A stretch of DNA of 44,562 nucleotides, taken from an uncultured Clostridia bacterium (lineage in GTDB: Bacteria; Bacillota; Clostridia; TANB77; CAG-508). The position numbers and the translations under genes were made by a program. Shown in pieces: positions 8,691 to 16,918 of this stretch; position 1 is the stretch's first letter; every line of letters starts with the position of its first letter. The stretch covers positions 1-44,562 of the forward strand of contig CALXKK010000013.1 of assembly GCA_944388935.1 (NCBI GenBank), given 5' to 3'. The notes beneath the pieces are model-generated. The model had not been told where the DNA came from. It did not search any database and worked only from the letters and a program-made list of their open reading frames with translations.

Positions 8691-9581
8691 TTGAGTATGG
8701 AAGAAAAAACTGTAGAATACTGTTTTGATTCTAATATATATTCTGGTGAAGATATAAAAGATAAGATTGAAGAAATAAAAAAGAGCTTTAACAGAATTTC
8801 TAATAAACCAATAGTAGTAAGTGTAGAACTTAATGAATTGGGAATGTATGTATTAAGCTTTAAAGTTTATGCCAAAAGAAAAATTGCTAAAATGAAGCCA
8901 AAAAAAATAAATAAAGTATATATAGAATCAATTGGAGAAAAGTCAAACGGTTATATAAATCAATTAATAGATAATAATGATGATAAATATATAAAAAAAT
9001 TAAAGAGCAAAAGTAAAGCACAAAAAGAAATAGAAAAGCAAAAGAAGATAGAAATAAAGCTAGAAAAACAAAAAAATATAGAGAAAATGAAAGCAGAAAA
9101 AGAATTAGAAAAGCAAAAAAATATAGAACAAAAGGAAAAGAATAAAAAATTAAAAGTTCAAAATAAAAAACAAAAGGAATTGGAATATCAAGAGAGATTA
9201 AAGGAAAAAGAGCAACTAAAATTAGCTAAGCAACAAGAAATTCAAGCACAAAAAGAATTAGAAAAACAACAAAAAGAAAGAAAAAAGATTTTAAAAGAAC
9301 AATTTAAACAAAAAAATCATTCAAAAGTTGTTTACGTAAAAGAACAAAAATATAATTCAACTTCAAAAATAGAATATGTAGATATTGATGAGAATAATAA
9401 GACATTTACAGAAATAATAAGTAATTTTATTAAAATGCTAAAAAATATGAAATTACCTAAATTAGAACATAATAATAAAAATGATGAAAGTCAAATAGGC
9501 GAAAAACATTACTGGAGTGATAATTATATTCCTAAAGAATATGGAAAATATAAAGAAACAAAGAAATATAAACCATTATAA
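8691..9581 (+). CDS. Lysine-rich coiled-coil protein of unknown function
   Basis: I do not recognise this 296-residue protein. Residues 1-100 form a small mixed domain (VVSVELNELGMYVLSFKVYAK). Residues about 105-210 are an almost continuous charged helix built of Lys, Glu and Gln (for example LEKQKNIEKMKAEKELEKQK), predicted coiled coil. The C-terminal 85 residues are polar and end in YKPL. There is no signal peptide or membrane helix. The start is probably TTG 8691; ATG 8697 is the alternative, and both lie rather far from the AAAAGG at 8672-8677. It has its own candidate promoter and a strong terminator, so it is a single-gene unit. The long A-rich coding stretch could inflate similarity scores, so function should not be inferred from low-complexity matches. 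Confidence 0.7.
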   Translation: MSMEEKTVEYCFDSNIYSGEDIKDKIEEIKKSFNRISNKPIVVSVELNELGMYVLSFKVYAKRKIAKMKPKKINKVYIESIGEKSNGYINQLIDNNDDKYIKKLKSKSKAQKEIEKQKKIEIKLEKQKNIEKMKAEKELEKQKNIEQKEKNKKLKVQNKKQKELEYQERLKEKEQLKLAKQQEIQAQKELEKQQKERKKILKEQFKQKNHSKVVYVKEQKYNSTSKIEYVDIDENNKTFTEIISNFIKMLKNMKLPKLEHNNKNDESQIGEKHYWSDNYIPKEYGKYKETKKYKPL

Positions 9582-9620
9582 AAGTGTTGGTAGAGAAAAT
9601 CGTACTAACACTTTTCTTAT
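9580..9620 (+). terminator. intrinsic terminator
   Basis: A 13-base-pair stem (AAAAGTGTTGGTA at 9580-9592 with TACTAACACTTTT at 9603-9615, one G-T wobble) with a 10-base loop, running into a T-rich tail. It overlaps the stop codon of the coiled-coil gene. Confidence 0.85.
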
Positions 9621-9715
9621 TGTTTCTATTTTTTATTTTCAAAATAATAAAATTAAGTGATTTTGGAATGTCCCTGAATCTCTATTCAAATTCCTGAAAA
9701 TTTCAATTGTTAGCA

Positions 9716-9744
9716 TTGACAAACAATTAGATATATTATAAAAT
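9716..9744 (+). promoter_or_regulatory. sufC: suf operon promoter
   Basis: A consensus TTGACA (9716-9721) is followed by a 17-base spacer and TAAAAT (9739-9744). It is the only good promoter before sufC and leaves a leader of about 115 bases containing two palindromes. Confidence 0.75.
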
Positions 9745-9748
9745 ATTT

Positions 9749-9804
9749 ATGTGCAATTTCAAGGATTGCACATATTAAATGCACTAAAGTTAGCACAAGC
9801 TAAC
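9749..9804 (+). promoter_or_regulatory. two palindromes in the suf leader
   Basis: The first palindrome, ATGTGCAAT (9749-9757) with ATTGCACAT (9765-9773), has perfect 9-base arms around a 7-base loop and begins at the expected transcription start. The second, GTTAGC-ACAA-GCTAAC, spans 9789-9804. Either could be an operator or an RNA hairpin controlling Fe-S assembly genes. Confidence 0.5.
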
Positions 9805-9865
9805 AAAAACATAATAAATATAAAAATATGATTTTAAAAAGTATAATAAAGAAGGAGTTTTTATT

Positions 9866-10606
9866 ATGAGCGAAACATTATTAGAAATAAAAAATCTACA
9901 CGCAAAAGCAGGAGAAAAAGAAATAATAAAAGGTTTAGACTTAAAAATAAATAAGGGCGAAGTGCATGTAATTATGGGACCAAATGGTGCTGGTAAATCT
10001 ACACTTTCTAATGTTATTTTAGCAAATCCTGAATATACACAAACAGAAGGAGATATCATTTTAGATGGCGAAAATATAAATGGATTAAAAACAGATGAAA
10101 GAGCAAGAAAAGGTATCTTTATGTCTTTCCAATCACCTAAAGAAATACCAGGAGTTAGTGTTGCTAATTTCTTAAAATATGCAAAAATTGCAACAACTGG
10201 TAAACCTGTAAAGATATTTGAATTCAAAAAAGAATTAGAAAAGAATATGGAAGAATTAAAAATGAAACCAGAATATGCTAACAGAAATTTAAATGTTGGT
10301 TTTTCTGGTGGAGAGAAAAAGAAAAATGAAATTTTGCAAATGCTTACATTGAATCCAAAACTTGCAATATTGGATGAAACAGATTCTGGTCTTGATGTTG
10401 ATGCAATAAAGACTGTTTCTAAAGGAATAAAAATGTACAGCAATGAGAATAATGGAGTTTTAATAATAACTCATGGAACTAAGATTTTGCAAGGATTACA
10501 TGTAGATTATGTTCATATTTTAGTTGATGGAAAAATTATAAAAACAGGTAAGGGCGAATTAGCAAACGAGATAGAGAAAAATGGTTACGAAGAGTATAAG
10601 AAATAG
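9866..10606 (+). CDS. sufC: SufC, Fe-S cluster assembly ATPase
   Basis: SufC is the cytosolic ABC-type ATPase of the SUF scaffold complex SufBC2D, which builds Fe-S clusters. The 246-residue protein has Walker A GPNGAGKST (residues 38-46), the SufC-type signature FSGGEKKKNE and Walker B LAILDETDSGLDVDA. This is the usual length and the diagnostic SufC wording of the motifs. AGAAGGAG lies a few bases before ATG 9866. It is the first gene of sufC-sufB-sufD-sufS-sufU, the common Firmicutes order. A candidate promoter and palindromic leader lie upstream, and no Rrf2/IscR regulator gene is adjacent. Confidence 0.97.
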   Translation: MSETLLEIKNLHAKAGEKEIIKGLDLKINKGEVHVIMGPNGAGKSTLSNVILANPEYTQTEGDIILDGENINGLKTDERARKGIFMSFQSPKEIPGVSVANFLKYAKIATTGKPVKIFEFKKELEKNMEELKMKPEYANRNLNVGFSGGEKKKNEILQMLTLNPKLAILDETDSGLDVDAIKTVSKGIKMYSNENNGVLIITHGTKILQGLHVDYVHILVDGKIIKTGKGELANEIEKNGYEEYKK

Positions 10607-10617
10607 AGGTGAAAAAA

Positions 10618-12024
10618 TTGTCAGAGAAAAAGACACAAATAGAAGATATTTCTAGAAATATCTACGATATAAAAAACAAAGATGAATATAGTTATAAAGC
10701 CAAAAAGGGTATAACTAAAGAAATAGTAGAAGAAATTTCTAAACAAAAAAATGATCCAGAATGGATGAGAGAGTTTAGACTAAAAGCTTTAGATACTTAC
10801 AACAAACTAGAACTTCCAACTTGGGGACCAAATCTAGATGAATTAAATATGGACGAAATCGCAACATATGTTAGACCAAAAACAGATATGAAAAATAGCT
10901 GGGATGATGTGCCAGATGATATAAAAAATACATTTGATGCATTAGGAATTCCAGAAGCTGAAAAGAAGTCTTTAGCAGGTGTTGGTGCTCAATACGATTC
11001 AGAAGTTGTATATCATAGCATAAAAGAAGATTTGGTAAAACAAGGCGTTATATATACAGATATGGAAACAGCTGTAAGAGAGTATCCAGACATAGTAAAA
11101 GAACATTTTATGAAATGTGTACCAGTGTCAGACCATAAATTTGTTGCATTACACGGAGCAGTATGGTCTGGAGGTTCATTTGTTTATGTACCAAAGGGTG
11201 TAAAAGTAGATATTCCACTACAATCATATTTTAGATTAAACTCACCTGAATCAGGACAATTTGAACACACTCTAATAATTGTAGATGAAGGAGCAAGTTT
11301 ACATTTTATAGAGGGATGCTCTGCACCAAAATATAACAAAGTAAATTTGCACGTTGGTTGTGTAGAATTATTCGTTAAGAAAAATGCACATTTAAGATAT
11401 TCTACAATAGAAAACTGGTCAAAAAATATGATGAACTTAAACACAAAAAGAGCCATAGTAGAAGAAGGCGGAGAAATGGAATGGGTTACAGGTTCTTTTG
11501 GATCTAAAATTTCTATGCTATACCCAATGGCAGTTTTAAATGGAGCAAATTCTAAAATGGAATATACAGGTATTTCATTTGCAGGACATGGTCAAAACTT
11601 AGATACAGGTTTAAAAGTTGTGCATAATGCACCACATACTTCATCTGTAATCAACTCTAAATCAATATCTAAAGATGGAGGAATTGCAACATTCAGAAGT
11701 TTGGAAAGAGTTATGCCAAGTGCAAAACATTCAAAATTATCTGTATCTTGTGAATCTTTAATGTTAGATGATAAATCAAGGTCTGATACTATTCCGGTAA
11801 GTGATATAAGAACAGAAGAAGTAGAATTTTCTCATGAAGCAAAAATAGGAAAAATAAGTGATGAAGAAATATTCTATTTAATGTCAAGAGGAATTTCGGA
11901 AGAAGAGGCAAAGGCTATGATAGTAAGAGGTTTTGCATATCCTATTTCTAAAGAACTTCCTTTGGAATATGCAGTAGAAATGAACAACTTAATAAATCTA
12001 GAATTAGAAGGGAGTATAGGATAA
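10618..12024 (+). CDS. sufB: SufB, Fe-S cluster scaffold
   Basis: SufB is the main scaffold on which the cluster is assembled, in complex with SufC and SufD. The sequence carries the conserved N-terminal helix region, the signature VALHGAVWSGGSFVYVPKGV, the beta-helix core and the C-terminal SRGISEEEAKAMIVRGF motif shared with SufD. I propose TTG 10618 as the start because AGAGGTG ends six bases upstream; the in-frame GTG 10609 lies inside that ribosome binding site. From the TTG the protein has 468 residues, normal for SufB. It follows sufC by 11 bases and overlaps sufD by one base (TAATG). Confidence 0.96.
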   Translation: MSEKKTQIEDISRNIYDIKNKDEYSYKAKKGITKEIVEEISKQKNDPEWMREFRLKALDTYNKLELPTWGPNLDELNMDEIATYVRPKTDMKNSWDDVPDDIKNTFDALGIPEAEKKSLAGVGAQYDSEVVYHSIKEDLVKQGVIYTDMETAVREYPDIVKEHFMKCVPVSDHKFVALHGAVWSGGSFVYVPKGVKVDIPLQSYFRLNSPESGQFEHTLIIVDEGASLHFIEGCSAPKYNKVNLHVGCVELFVKKNAHLRYSTIENWSKNMMNLNTKRAIVEEGGEMEWVTGSFGSKISMLYPMAVLNGANSKMEYTGISFAGHGQNLDTGLKVVHNAPHTSSVINSKSISKDGGIATFRSLERVMPSAKHSKLSVSCESLMLDDKSRSDTIPVSDIRTEEVEFSHEAKIGKISDEEIFYLMSRGISEEEAKAMIVRGFAYPISKELPLEYAVEMNNLINLELEGSIG

Positions 12025-13079
12025 TGAAAGAGATAATATTAAACGAAACTCCAGTTAGAACATCAAGAAATTATGGAATAAATAATATAAAAATATCAGA
12101 TTTTGAAGAACCAGTAATTGATGCATTTGACAATATAAAAATAACGGACAATGAAAATTGCGTATCTAATCAAAGAGAAGAAATAAGTTTAAAATTTGGA
12201 TTAGGAGAATACTTTTTAGCTCAATCTAATGAACAATCAAATGTAGATTTAAAAATTAGTGTGGAGAAAAAATTAAAAGAGCCAATTATAATAGAATATG
12301 ATTTTGACGAAGAAAATAATGTTTTAGTTGACAATATAAATATAGATGCAAAAGACAACACAAAAGCAAATATAATTATTATATATAAATCAGAAAATGA
12401 AATAGAAGGATATCACAATGGAATTTGTAATGCAAAAATTGGAGCAAATGCAAATATTCATGTGACAATTGTAAATTTATTAAATACAAAGATAAATAAT
12501 TTTTATTCTGTAAATTCTAGTGTAGCAGATGAAAGTAAGACTTTGTTCTCCATGGTAGAGTTTGGTGGAAAATATGATGTTGTAAATTATTATGCTAAAT
12601 TAGATGGGTATAAAGCAACAAACAAATTGCATTCAATCTATTTAGGAAAGGAAGAACAAAGAATAGATTTAAACTATATTACAGAATTGTTTGGAGAAAA
12701 AACAAATGTAGATATAGAAGTAAATGGAGCTTTAACAGATAAAGCTAAAAAGAACTTTAAGGGTACAATAGATTTTAAAACAGGTTCTAAAAAAGCAAAA
12801 GGAAAAGAGAATGAATATTGCACATTATTATCTGACACATCAATTTCTAAGGCATTACCAATGCTTTTATGTACAGAAGATGATGTGGAAGGTCAGCACA
12901 GCACAGCGACAGGTAAGGTAGATGAAAACGAATTATTCTATATTATGACAAGAGGTATAAGCGAAAAAGAAGCAAAGAAAATGATTGTTAAAGCGAAATT
13001 TAATTCTATGATACAAGGAATTAAAAATGAAGAAGTACAACAATTAGTATTAGAAGAGGTTGATAGGAGGCTAGATTAA
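12024..13079 (+). CDS. sufD: SufD, Fe-S cluster assembly scaffold subunit
   Basis: SufD pairs with SufB and SufC. This 351-residue copy is shorter and more divergent than typical SufD (about 420-440 residues) but keeps the C-terminal core with GQHSTATGKVDENELFYIMTRGISEKEAKKMI, in which the essential histidine region of the SufB/SufD interface sits. The N-terminal region is reduced. ATG 12024 overlaps the sufB stop codon, and the gene in turn overlaps sufS by one base, so translation of all three is probably coupled. Confidence 0.93.
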   Translation: MKEIILNETPVRTSRNYGINNIKISDFEEPVIDAFDNIKITDNENCVSNQREEISLKFGLGEYFLAQSNEQSNVDLKISVEKKLKEPIIIEYDFDEENNVLVDNINIDAKDNTKANIIIIYKSENEIEGYHNGICNAKIGANANIHVTIVNLLNTKINNFYSVNSSVADESKTLFSMVEFGGKYDVVNYYAKLDGYKATNKLHSIYLGKEEQRIDLNYITELFGEKTNVDIEVNGALTDKAKKNFKGTIDFKTGSKKAKGKENEYCTLLSDTSISKALPMLLCTEDDVEGQHSTATGKVDENELFYIMTRGISEKEAKKMIVKAKFNSMIQGIKNEEVQQLVLEEVDRRLD

Positions 13080-14302
13080 TGAGTCCTGAAACAATTAGAA
13101 AAGATTTTAAAATTTTCGAAAATAGAGATATTGCATATTTGGATAGTGGTGCTACATCTCAAAGACCATATCAAGTATTGCAAGCGGTAGAGGATTACTA
13201 TAATAAAAACAATGCTAATCCACATAGAGGAACATATGATTTAAGCATAGATTCTACAGCAGAATATGATAAAGCAAGAGCAAAAGTTGCAAAATTTATA
13301 AATGCTAAAAGACCAGAAGAAATAGTGTTTACAAAAAATGCAACAGAGGCTCTAAACCTAGTTGCAAATTCATATGGATTGGAACACTTAGAAGAAGGTG
13401 ATAGTGTAGTTATTTCTATAATGGAACATCATTCTAATCTAGTTCCTTGGCAAAAAGTAACCAAAATAAAAAAAGCTAAATTGGAATATATGTATATAAA
13501 CGACAATTATGAAATAACAGATGAGGAAATTCATAAAAAAATTACGGAAAAAACAAAGATTGTAAGCATAACAGAGATATCTAATGTATTGGGTGTAAAA
13601 ACACCATTAGAAAAAATAATAAAAAGAGCACACGATGTTGGTGCAATAGTTATAGTTGATGGTGCTCAAAGTACACCCCATATGAAAGTTGATGTACAAA
13701 AAATGGATGCAGACTTTTTTGTATTTTCAGGACATAAATTAATGTCACCAATGGGTATAGGTGTACTTTATGGTAAATATGATTTACTAGATAAAATGAC
13801 GCCTTTTCTTATGGGTGGAGATATGATAGAATATGTTCAAGAACAGGAAACAACATTTGCAAAACCACCTACAAAATTTGAGGCAGGAACACAAAATATA
13901 GGTGGAGCAGTAGGATTAGCAGCTGCAATCGACTACCTAGAAAAAATCGGAATGGATAATGTAGAGCAGATAGAAAACGAGCTTTTAGATTATGCAAAAT
14001 CAGAACTTAGCAAATTAGATTTTGTGGAAATATATGCTCCAAAGGATAATAAAAATCAAATAGGAGTATTATCTTTTAATATAAAAGGTGTTCATCCACA
14101 TGATACAGCAACAATTTTAAGTTCTGTGGGAGTTTGCGTTCGTGCAGGAGACCATTGCGCACAACCATTAATACATTATTTAAATGTTCCAGCAACTTGT
14201 AGAGCTAGTATGTATATTTATAATACAAAAGCAGATATAGATAGACTAGTTTTAGGACTTAATAAGGCTAATGATATGTTTAAAAAATGGAGGAAAGACT
14301 AA
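13079..14302 (+). CDS. sufS: SufS, cysteine desulfurase
   Basis: SufS is a PLP-dependent group II cysteine desulfurase that takes sulfur from cysteine and passes it to SufU. The 407-residue protein shows LDSGATSQRP near the N-terminus, the PLP lysine Lys220 in SGHKLMSPMGIGVLYG, and the active-site Cys360 in RAGDHCAQP. The MEHHSNLVPWQ segment is also characteristic. The start overlaps sufD by one base, and a GAGG ribosome binding site lies in the end of sufD. The gene ends four bases before sufU, its sulfur acceptor. Confidence 0.97.
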   Translation: MSPETIRKDFKIFENRDIAYLDSGATSQRPYQVLQAVEDYYNKNNANPHRGTYDLSIDSTAEYDKARAKVAKFINAKRPEEIVFTKNATEALNLVANSYGLEHLEEGDSVVISIMEHHSNLVPWQKVTKIKKAKLEYMYINDNYEITDEEIHKKITEKTKIVSITEISNVLGVKTPLEKIIKRAHDVGAIVIVDGAQSTPHMKVDVQKMDADFFVFSGHKLMSPMGIGVLYGKYDLLDKMTPFLMGGDMIEYVQEQETTFAKPPTKFEAGTQNIGGAVGLAAAIDYLEKIGMDNVEQIENELLDYAKSELSKLDFVEIYAPKDNKNQIGVLSFNIKGVHPHDTATILSSVGVCVRAGDHCAQPLIHYLNVPATCRASMYIYNTKADIDRLVLGLNKANDMFKKWRKD

Positions 14303-14306
14303 AAAC

Positions 14307-14756
14307 ATGGATGATATGGATTCAATTTACACAGATTTAATAATGGAACACAGTATGGCGTCACATAACAAGAGAAAAATAGACCATCCAGATAAATGCG
14401 AGATGGGACATAATCCAAGCTGTGGTGACGAAATAGAATTAGAAATAAAGATGAATGGAGACAAAATAGAAGATTTAGCATTTACAGGGCATGGATGTGC
14501 AATTTCACAAGCGTCTACTTCTATTATGATAGATACATTAAAAGGTAAAACAAAACAAGAAGCTTTAGACATTATAGATACTTTTATTGGAATGATTAAA
14601 AGAGAAATAAAAGATGATGCACAACTAGAAAAATTAGAGGATGCAATAGCATTCAAAAATATTTCTAATATGCCTGCAAGAGTTAAATGTGCAGTTTTAG
14701 CATGGCATACTTTAAAAGATCTTATAGAAAAAGAAGATACGGAGGATAAAAAGTAA
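14307..14756 (+). CDS. sufU: SufU, zinc-dependent sulfurtransferase
   Basis: SufU accepts persulfide sulfur from SufS and delivers it to the SufBCD scaffold. The 149-residue protein has the zinc ligands expected of Gram-positive SufU: the Cys and Asp in NPSCGDEIEL, the Cys in GHGCAISQAS and the Cys in RVKCAVLAW, plus the insertion that separates SufU from IscU. I start at ATG 14307 (MDDMDSIY), 10 bases after GGAGGAAAG; the upstream ATG 14271 lies inside sufS. The stop codon overlaps the start of the following membrane protein gene. Confidence 0.95.
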   Translation: MDDMDSIYTDLIMEHSMASHNKRKIDHPDKCEMGHNPSCGDEIELEIKMNGDKIEDLAFTGHGCAISQASTSIMIDTLKGKTKQEALDIIDTFIGMIKREIKDDAQLEKLEDAIAFKNISNMPARVKCAVLAWHTLKDLIEKEDTEDKK

Positions 14757-15310
14757 TGGAAAGAGAGCTAAAGACTTCTGGAAAAATGACTTGGGGCTTT
14801 ATTTGGAGATTTATTTTATATTATATTGTTATTTCGATAATTTTGGCTGTAATAATGTATTTTATGCTGGGAAAAGTTAATATGCTTGTGTTATCTATAT
14901 TTTCTGTAGTTACAATGGCAATATTAATATTTATACCAACTAAGCTTGCTACGTCCGATATTTTTAGAACAAAAAAATTGGATGATAAAAATTTAAGAAA
15001 ATTTAAAAGAAATATAATAATATTTTATATTATTGTAATGATAGTAGTAACATTAGGAAATGCTTTAAATTATGCAGTTACTATGGTTGGATTAGAAAAT
15101 GCAAGAGTAGCTGCAGAACAAGAGGTTCAAAATAGCGAGGACTTAAGTGATGATGAGAAGAGTTCTCAAATTGAAGAGCAAAATAATTATGTTAGTCAGG
15201 TAGTTAAAGTAGAAAGAGAAACTTTTATAATAATTACATTAATAGATGCTATTTTATTTGTATTCGGAGTGATTGCTCAATTTAAATTTACGAAACAATA
15301 TATGAACTAA
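14756..15310 (+). CDS. Four-helix membrane protein coupled to sufU
   Basis: I do not recognise this 184-residue protein. It has four predicted membrane helices (about residues 15-38, 41-61, 86-108 and 155-177). A basic cytoplasmic loop lies after the second helix and an acidic segment (about 118-145, SEDLSDDEKSSQIEEQN) before the last. Its ATG overlaps the sufU stop codon (TAATG), implying translational coupling with the SUF operon. The stop codon lies inside a palindromic element (15303-15330) that may act as terminator. Whether it has a role in Fe-S biogenesis is only a guess from position. Confidence 0.75.
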   Translation: MERELKTSGKMTWGFIWRFILYYIVISIILAVIMYFMLGKVNMLVLSIFSVVTMAILIFIPTKLATSDIFRTKKLDDKNLRKFKRNIIIFYIIVMIVVTLGNALNYAVTMVGLENARVAAEQEVQNSEDLSDDEKSSQIEEQNNYVSQVVKVERETFIIITLIDAILFVFGVIAQFKFTKQYMN

Positions 15311-15330
15311 GGGGTCAAACCTAAAGTTCA
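15303..15330. repeat. TGAACT-palindrome copy 1
   Basis: An imperfect inverted repeat, TGAACT and AGG at the left with CCTAAAGTTCA at the right, followed by ATTTTTA. It contains the stop codon of the preceding gene. It shares its ends with copies at 26040, 29699 and 33278 and may also terminate the suf transcript. Confidence 0.55.
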
Positions 15331-15339
15331 ATTTTTATG

Positions 15340-15368
15340 TTTACAAAAAAAATAAAATGTGGTAAACT
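15340..15368 (+). promoter_or_regulatory. promoter for the small membrane peptide and cdaA
   Basis: TTTACA (15340-15345), a 17-base spacer and TAAACT (15363-15368) lie about 35 bases before the start of the 41-residue peptide gene. Confidence 0.6.
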
Positions 15369-15404
15369 ATATACGTATTATGTACAAAAGCAGGAGGTAT
15401 AAAA

Positions 15405-15530
15405 ATGGCTAAAAAAGAGAAAAAACATACAGGAAGTAATATTTTTGTAAAAATAACAGCTGGAATTTTAGCAGCTTTAATGGTTGTTAGCGTAGGAGGA
15501 ACATTAGTATACTATTTAATTGGTATGTAA
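15405..15530 (+). CDS. Small single-pass membrane peptide (41 aa)
   Basis: A short ORF with an excellent ribosome binding site (AGGAGGT, seven bases before ATG 15405). The peptide starts with a basic head (MAKKEKKHTGSN) and continues into one hydrophobic helix (about residues 14-39, FVKITAGILAALMVVSVGG onward). It ends 12 bases before cdaA and shares its promoter, so it is translated in the same transcript. It resembles in form other tiny basic-plus-one-helix Firmicutes proteins, but I do not recognise a family. A membrane partner for CdaA is a possibility based only on position. Confidence 0.72.
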   Translation: MAKKEKKHTGSNIFVKITAGILAALMVVSVGGTLVYYLIGM

Positions 15531-15542
15531 TAGGAGTAAAAA

Positions 15543-16445
15543 ATGAAAGATGATATAATAACGGGAATCTCAGATTTTTACCAAACCAATATTTTATCTA
15601 GAATTGTGCAAATGTGGGAACATCCATTAGATTTGATATTATTTTTTATAGATATTGCAATAGTAATATATTTAGCATATAAGATATTAAAACTAACAAA
15701 AGATTCACGTGCTTGGCAAGTTCTAAAAGGAATTGTATTATTATTAGTAATAACGTGGCTTAGCGGTGTATTTAAACTTACAATTCTACATGCTATTTTA
15801 GATAAAGTTGTTAGTTGGGGTGTTTTAGCACTTATTATCATTTTCCAACCGGAAATAAGGAGGGCGCTAGAACAATTAGGAACAAATAAACTAAAAAAAT
15901 TCTTGGGATTTACAGATGATATAGAAACTAAAACAAAAGAAGATATATACAAAATAGTAATAGCAGCAGAGGAAATGTCAAAGAGACAAATAGGAGCTTT
16001 AATAGTTATAGAAAGAGAAATTGGTATAAAAGATATTATAGATACAGGTATTATAATAGATGCAGAAGTATCACCACAACTTTTAACTAATATATTTGTG
16101 CCAAGGACACCACTTCATGATGGAGCTGTAGTTATTAGTAACAATAGAATAAAAGCAGCTGCATGTATGTTGCCACTAGCAAGTGACCAAGATATTGCAA
16201 AAGAGTTAGGAACAAGACATAGAGCAGGTATTGGAATTTCTAAAGAATCAGATGCTATAGCAGTTATTGTTTCTGAGGAAACTGGAAAAATTTCTATTGC
16301 GAAAGATGGTACTTTAATTGCTGATGTAAATGAAGAAACATTAAAGAAAATTTTAATAAAAAATGTAATAACAAATAGGACGTCAGAAAAGGAAAAGAAA
16401 TCTAAAATTATATGGGGAAAATTAAAAAAAGATAAAAATAATTAA
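15543..16445 (+). CDS. cdaA: CdaA, membrane diadenylate cyclase
   Basis: CdaA makes cyclic di-AMP from two ATP molecules. The 300-residue protein has three N-terminal membrane helices (about residues 28-100) followed by the DAC (DisA_N) domain. The catalytic DGA motif is at 193-195 in PLHDGAVVI, and the GTRHRAGIGISKESDAIAV nucleotide-binding motif follows. The C-terminus is lysine-rich and slightly longer than usual. AGGAG precedes ATG 15543. In most Firmicutes cdaA is followed by the regulator cdaR and glmM; here it is followed by secG, and a 41-residue membrane peptide sits upstream instead. Confidence 0.95.
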   Translation: MKDDIITGISDFYQTNILSRIVQMWEHPLDLILFFIDIAIVIYLAYKILKLTKDSRAWQVLKGIVLLLVITWLSGVFKLTILHAILDKVVSWGVLALIIIFQPEIRRALEQLGTNKLKKFLGFTDDIETKTKEDIYKIVIAAEEMSKRQIGALIVIEREIGIKDIIDTGIIIDAEVSPQLLTNIFVPRTPLHDGAVVISNNRIKAAACMLPLASDQDIAKELGTRHRAGIGISKESDAIAVIVSEETGKISIAKDGTLIADVNEETLKKILIKNVITNRTSEKEKKSKIIWGKLKKDKNN

Positions 16446-16450
16446 ATTAT

Positions 16451-16479
16451 TTGATTTTATAAACCATATATGTTACAAT
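16451..16479 (+). promoter_or_regulatory. secG: secG promoter
   Basis: TTGATT (16451-16456), a 17-base spacer and TACAAT (16474-16479) lie between cdaA and secG, about 35 bases before the secG start. Confidence 0.6.
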
Positions 16480-16514
16480 TAAAAAAGTTTGAAAACTTGG
16501 GAGGAATTAACAAA

Positions 16515-16769
16515 ATGGAGATATTAAAATATGCATTAATAGTAGTTTATATTATAGTTGCAGCTGCAATTATTATATTAACATTAGTTCAACAAAAGGA
16601 AGATAATGGTGCATCTGGCGCAATAACAGACACAGCTACAAATAATTTCTATGATAAGAACAAAGGTAGAACTAAAGCAGGAAAAGAAAAAAGATGGACA
16701 ATAATATTAGGAATTGTTTTTGCAATTTTAACAGTAATTTTAGGAATTGTATTTATGTTAGTAAAATAA
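16515..16769 (+). CDS. secG: SecG, preprotein translocase subunit
   Basis: SecG is the small auxiliary subunit of the SecYEG protein-export channel. The 84-residue protein has two membrane helices (about residues 4-24 and 62-82). Between them is the family loop with QQKEDNGASGAITDTATNNFYDKNKGRT. ATG 16515 is preceded by GGGAGGAAT; the upstream in-frame ATG 16470 overlaps the -10 box and would add 15 unrelated residues. A strong terminator follows, so secG can be expressed independently of rnr. Confidence 0.93.
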   Translation: MEILKYALIVVYIIVAAAIIILTLVQQKEDNGASGAITDTATNNFYDKNKGRTKAGKEKRWTIILGIVFAILTVILGIVFMLVK

Positions 16770-16784
16770 TTGGATATACTAAGG

Positions 16785-16810
16785 AAAGCAGCTAATAACT
16801 GCTTTTTTTT
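16785..16810 (+). terminator. intrinsic terminator after secG
   Basis: A 7-base-pair stem, AAAGCAG (16785-16791) with CTGCTTT (16799-16805), a 7-base loop and a run of eight T residues. Confidence 0.85.
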
Positions 16811-16824
16811 AGATAGTAGGAAAA

Positions 16825-16905
16825 CAGGGATTTTTAAGCCACTCTAGAAATTTTTAATTTCGTTAGAGTGGGCTATATGCATAGCAAGGACCGTCCCCAA
16901 ATCCC
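16825..16905. repeat. GGACGGTCC-type palindromic repeat, copy 1
   Basis: The element opens with CAGGGATTT and closes with GGACCGTCCCC then AAATCCC, so its ends are inverted repeats. Inside is a hairpin with arms AGCCACTCTA (16837-16846) and TAGAGTGGGCT (16864-16874). The right end matches the element at 39843-39897. It sits between the secG terminator and the rnr ribosome binding site. No transposase gene is present in the window. Confidence 0.6.
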
Positions 16906-16918
16906 GAAAGGAGGAAAA

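Noticed and set aside
16868..16918. Upstream in-frame start for rnr
   Set aside because: The extension lies in a palindromic repeat and bears no relation to RNase R; ATG 16919 has a perfect AAAGGAGG.
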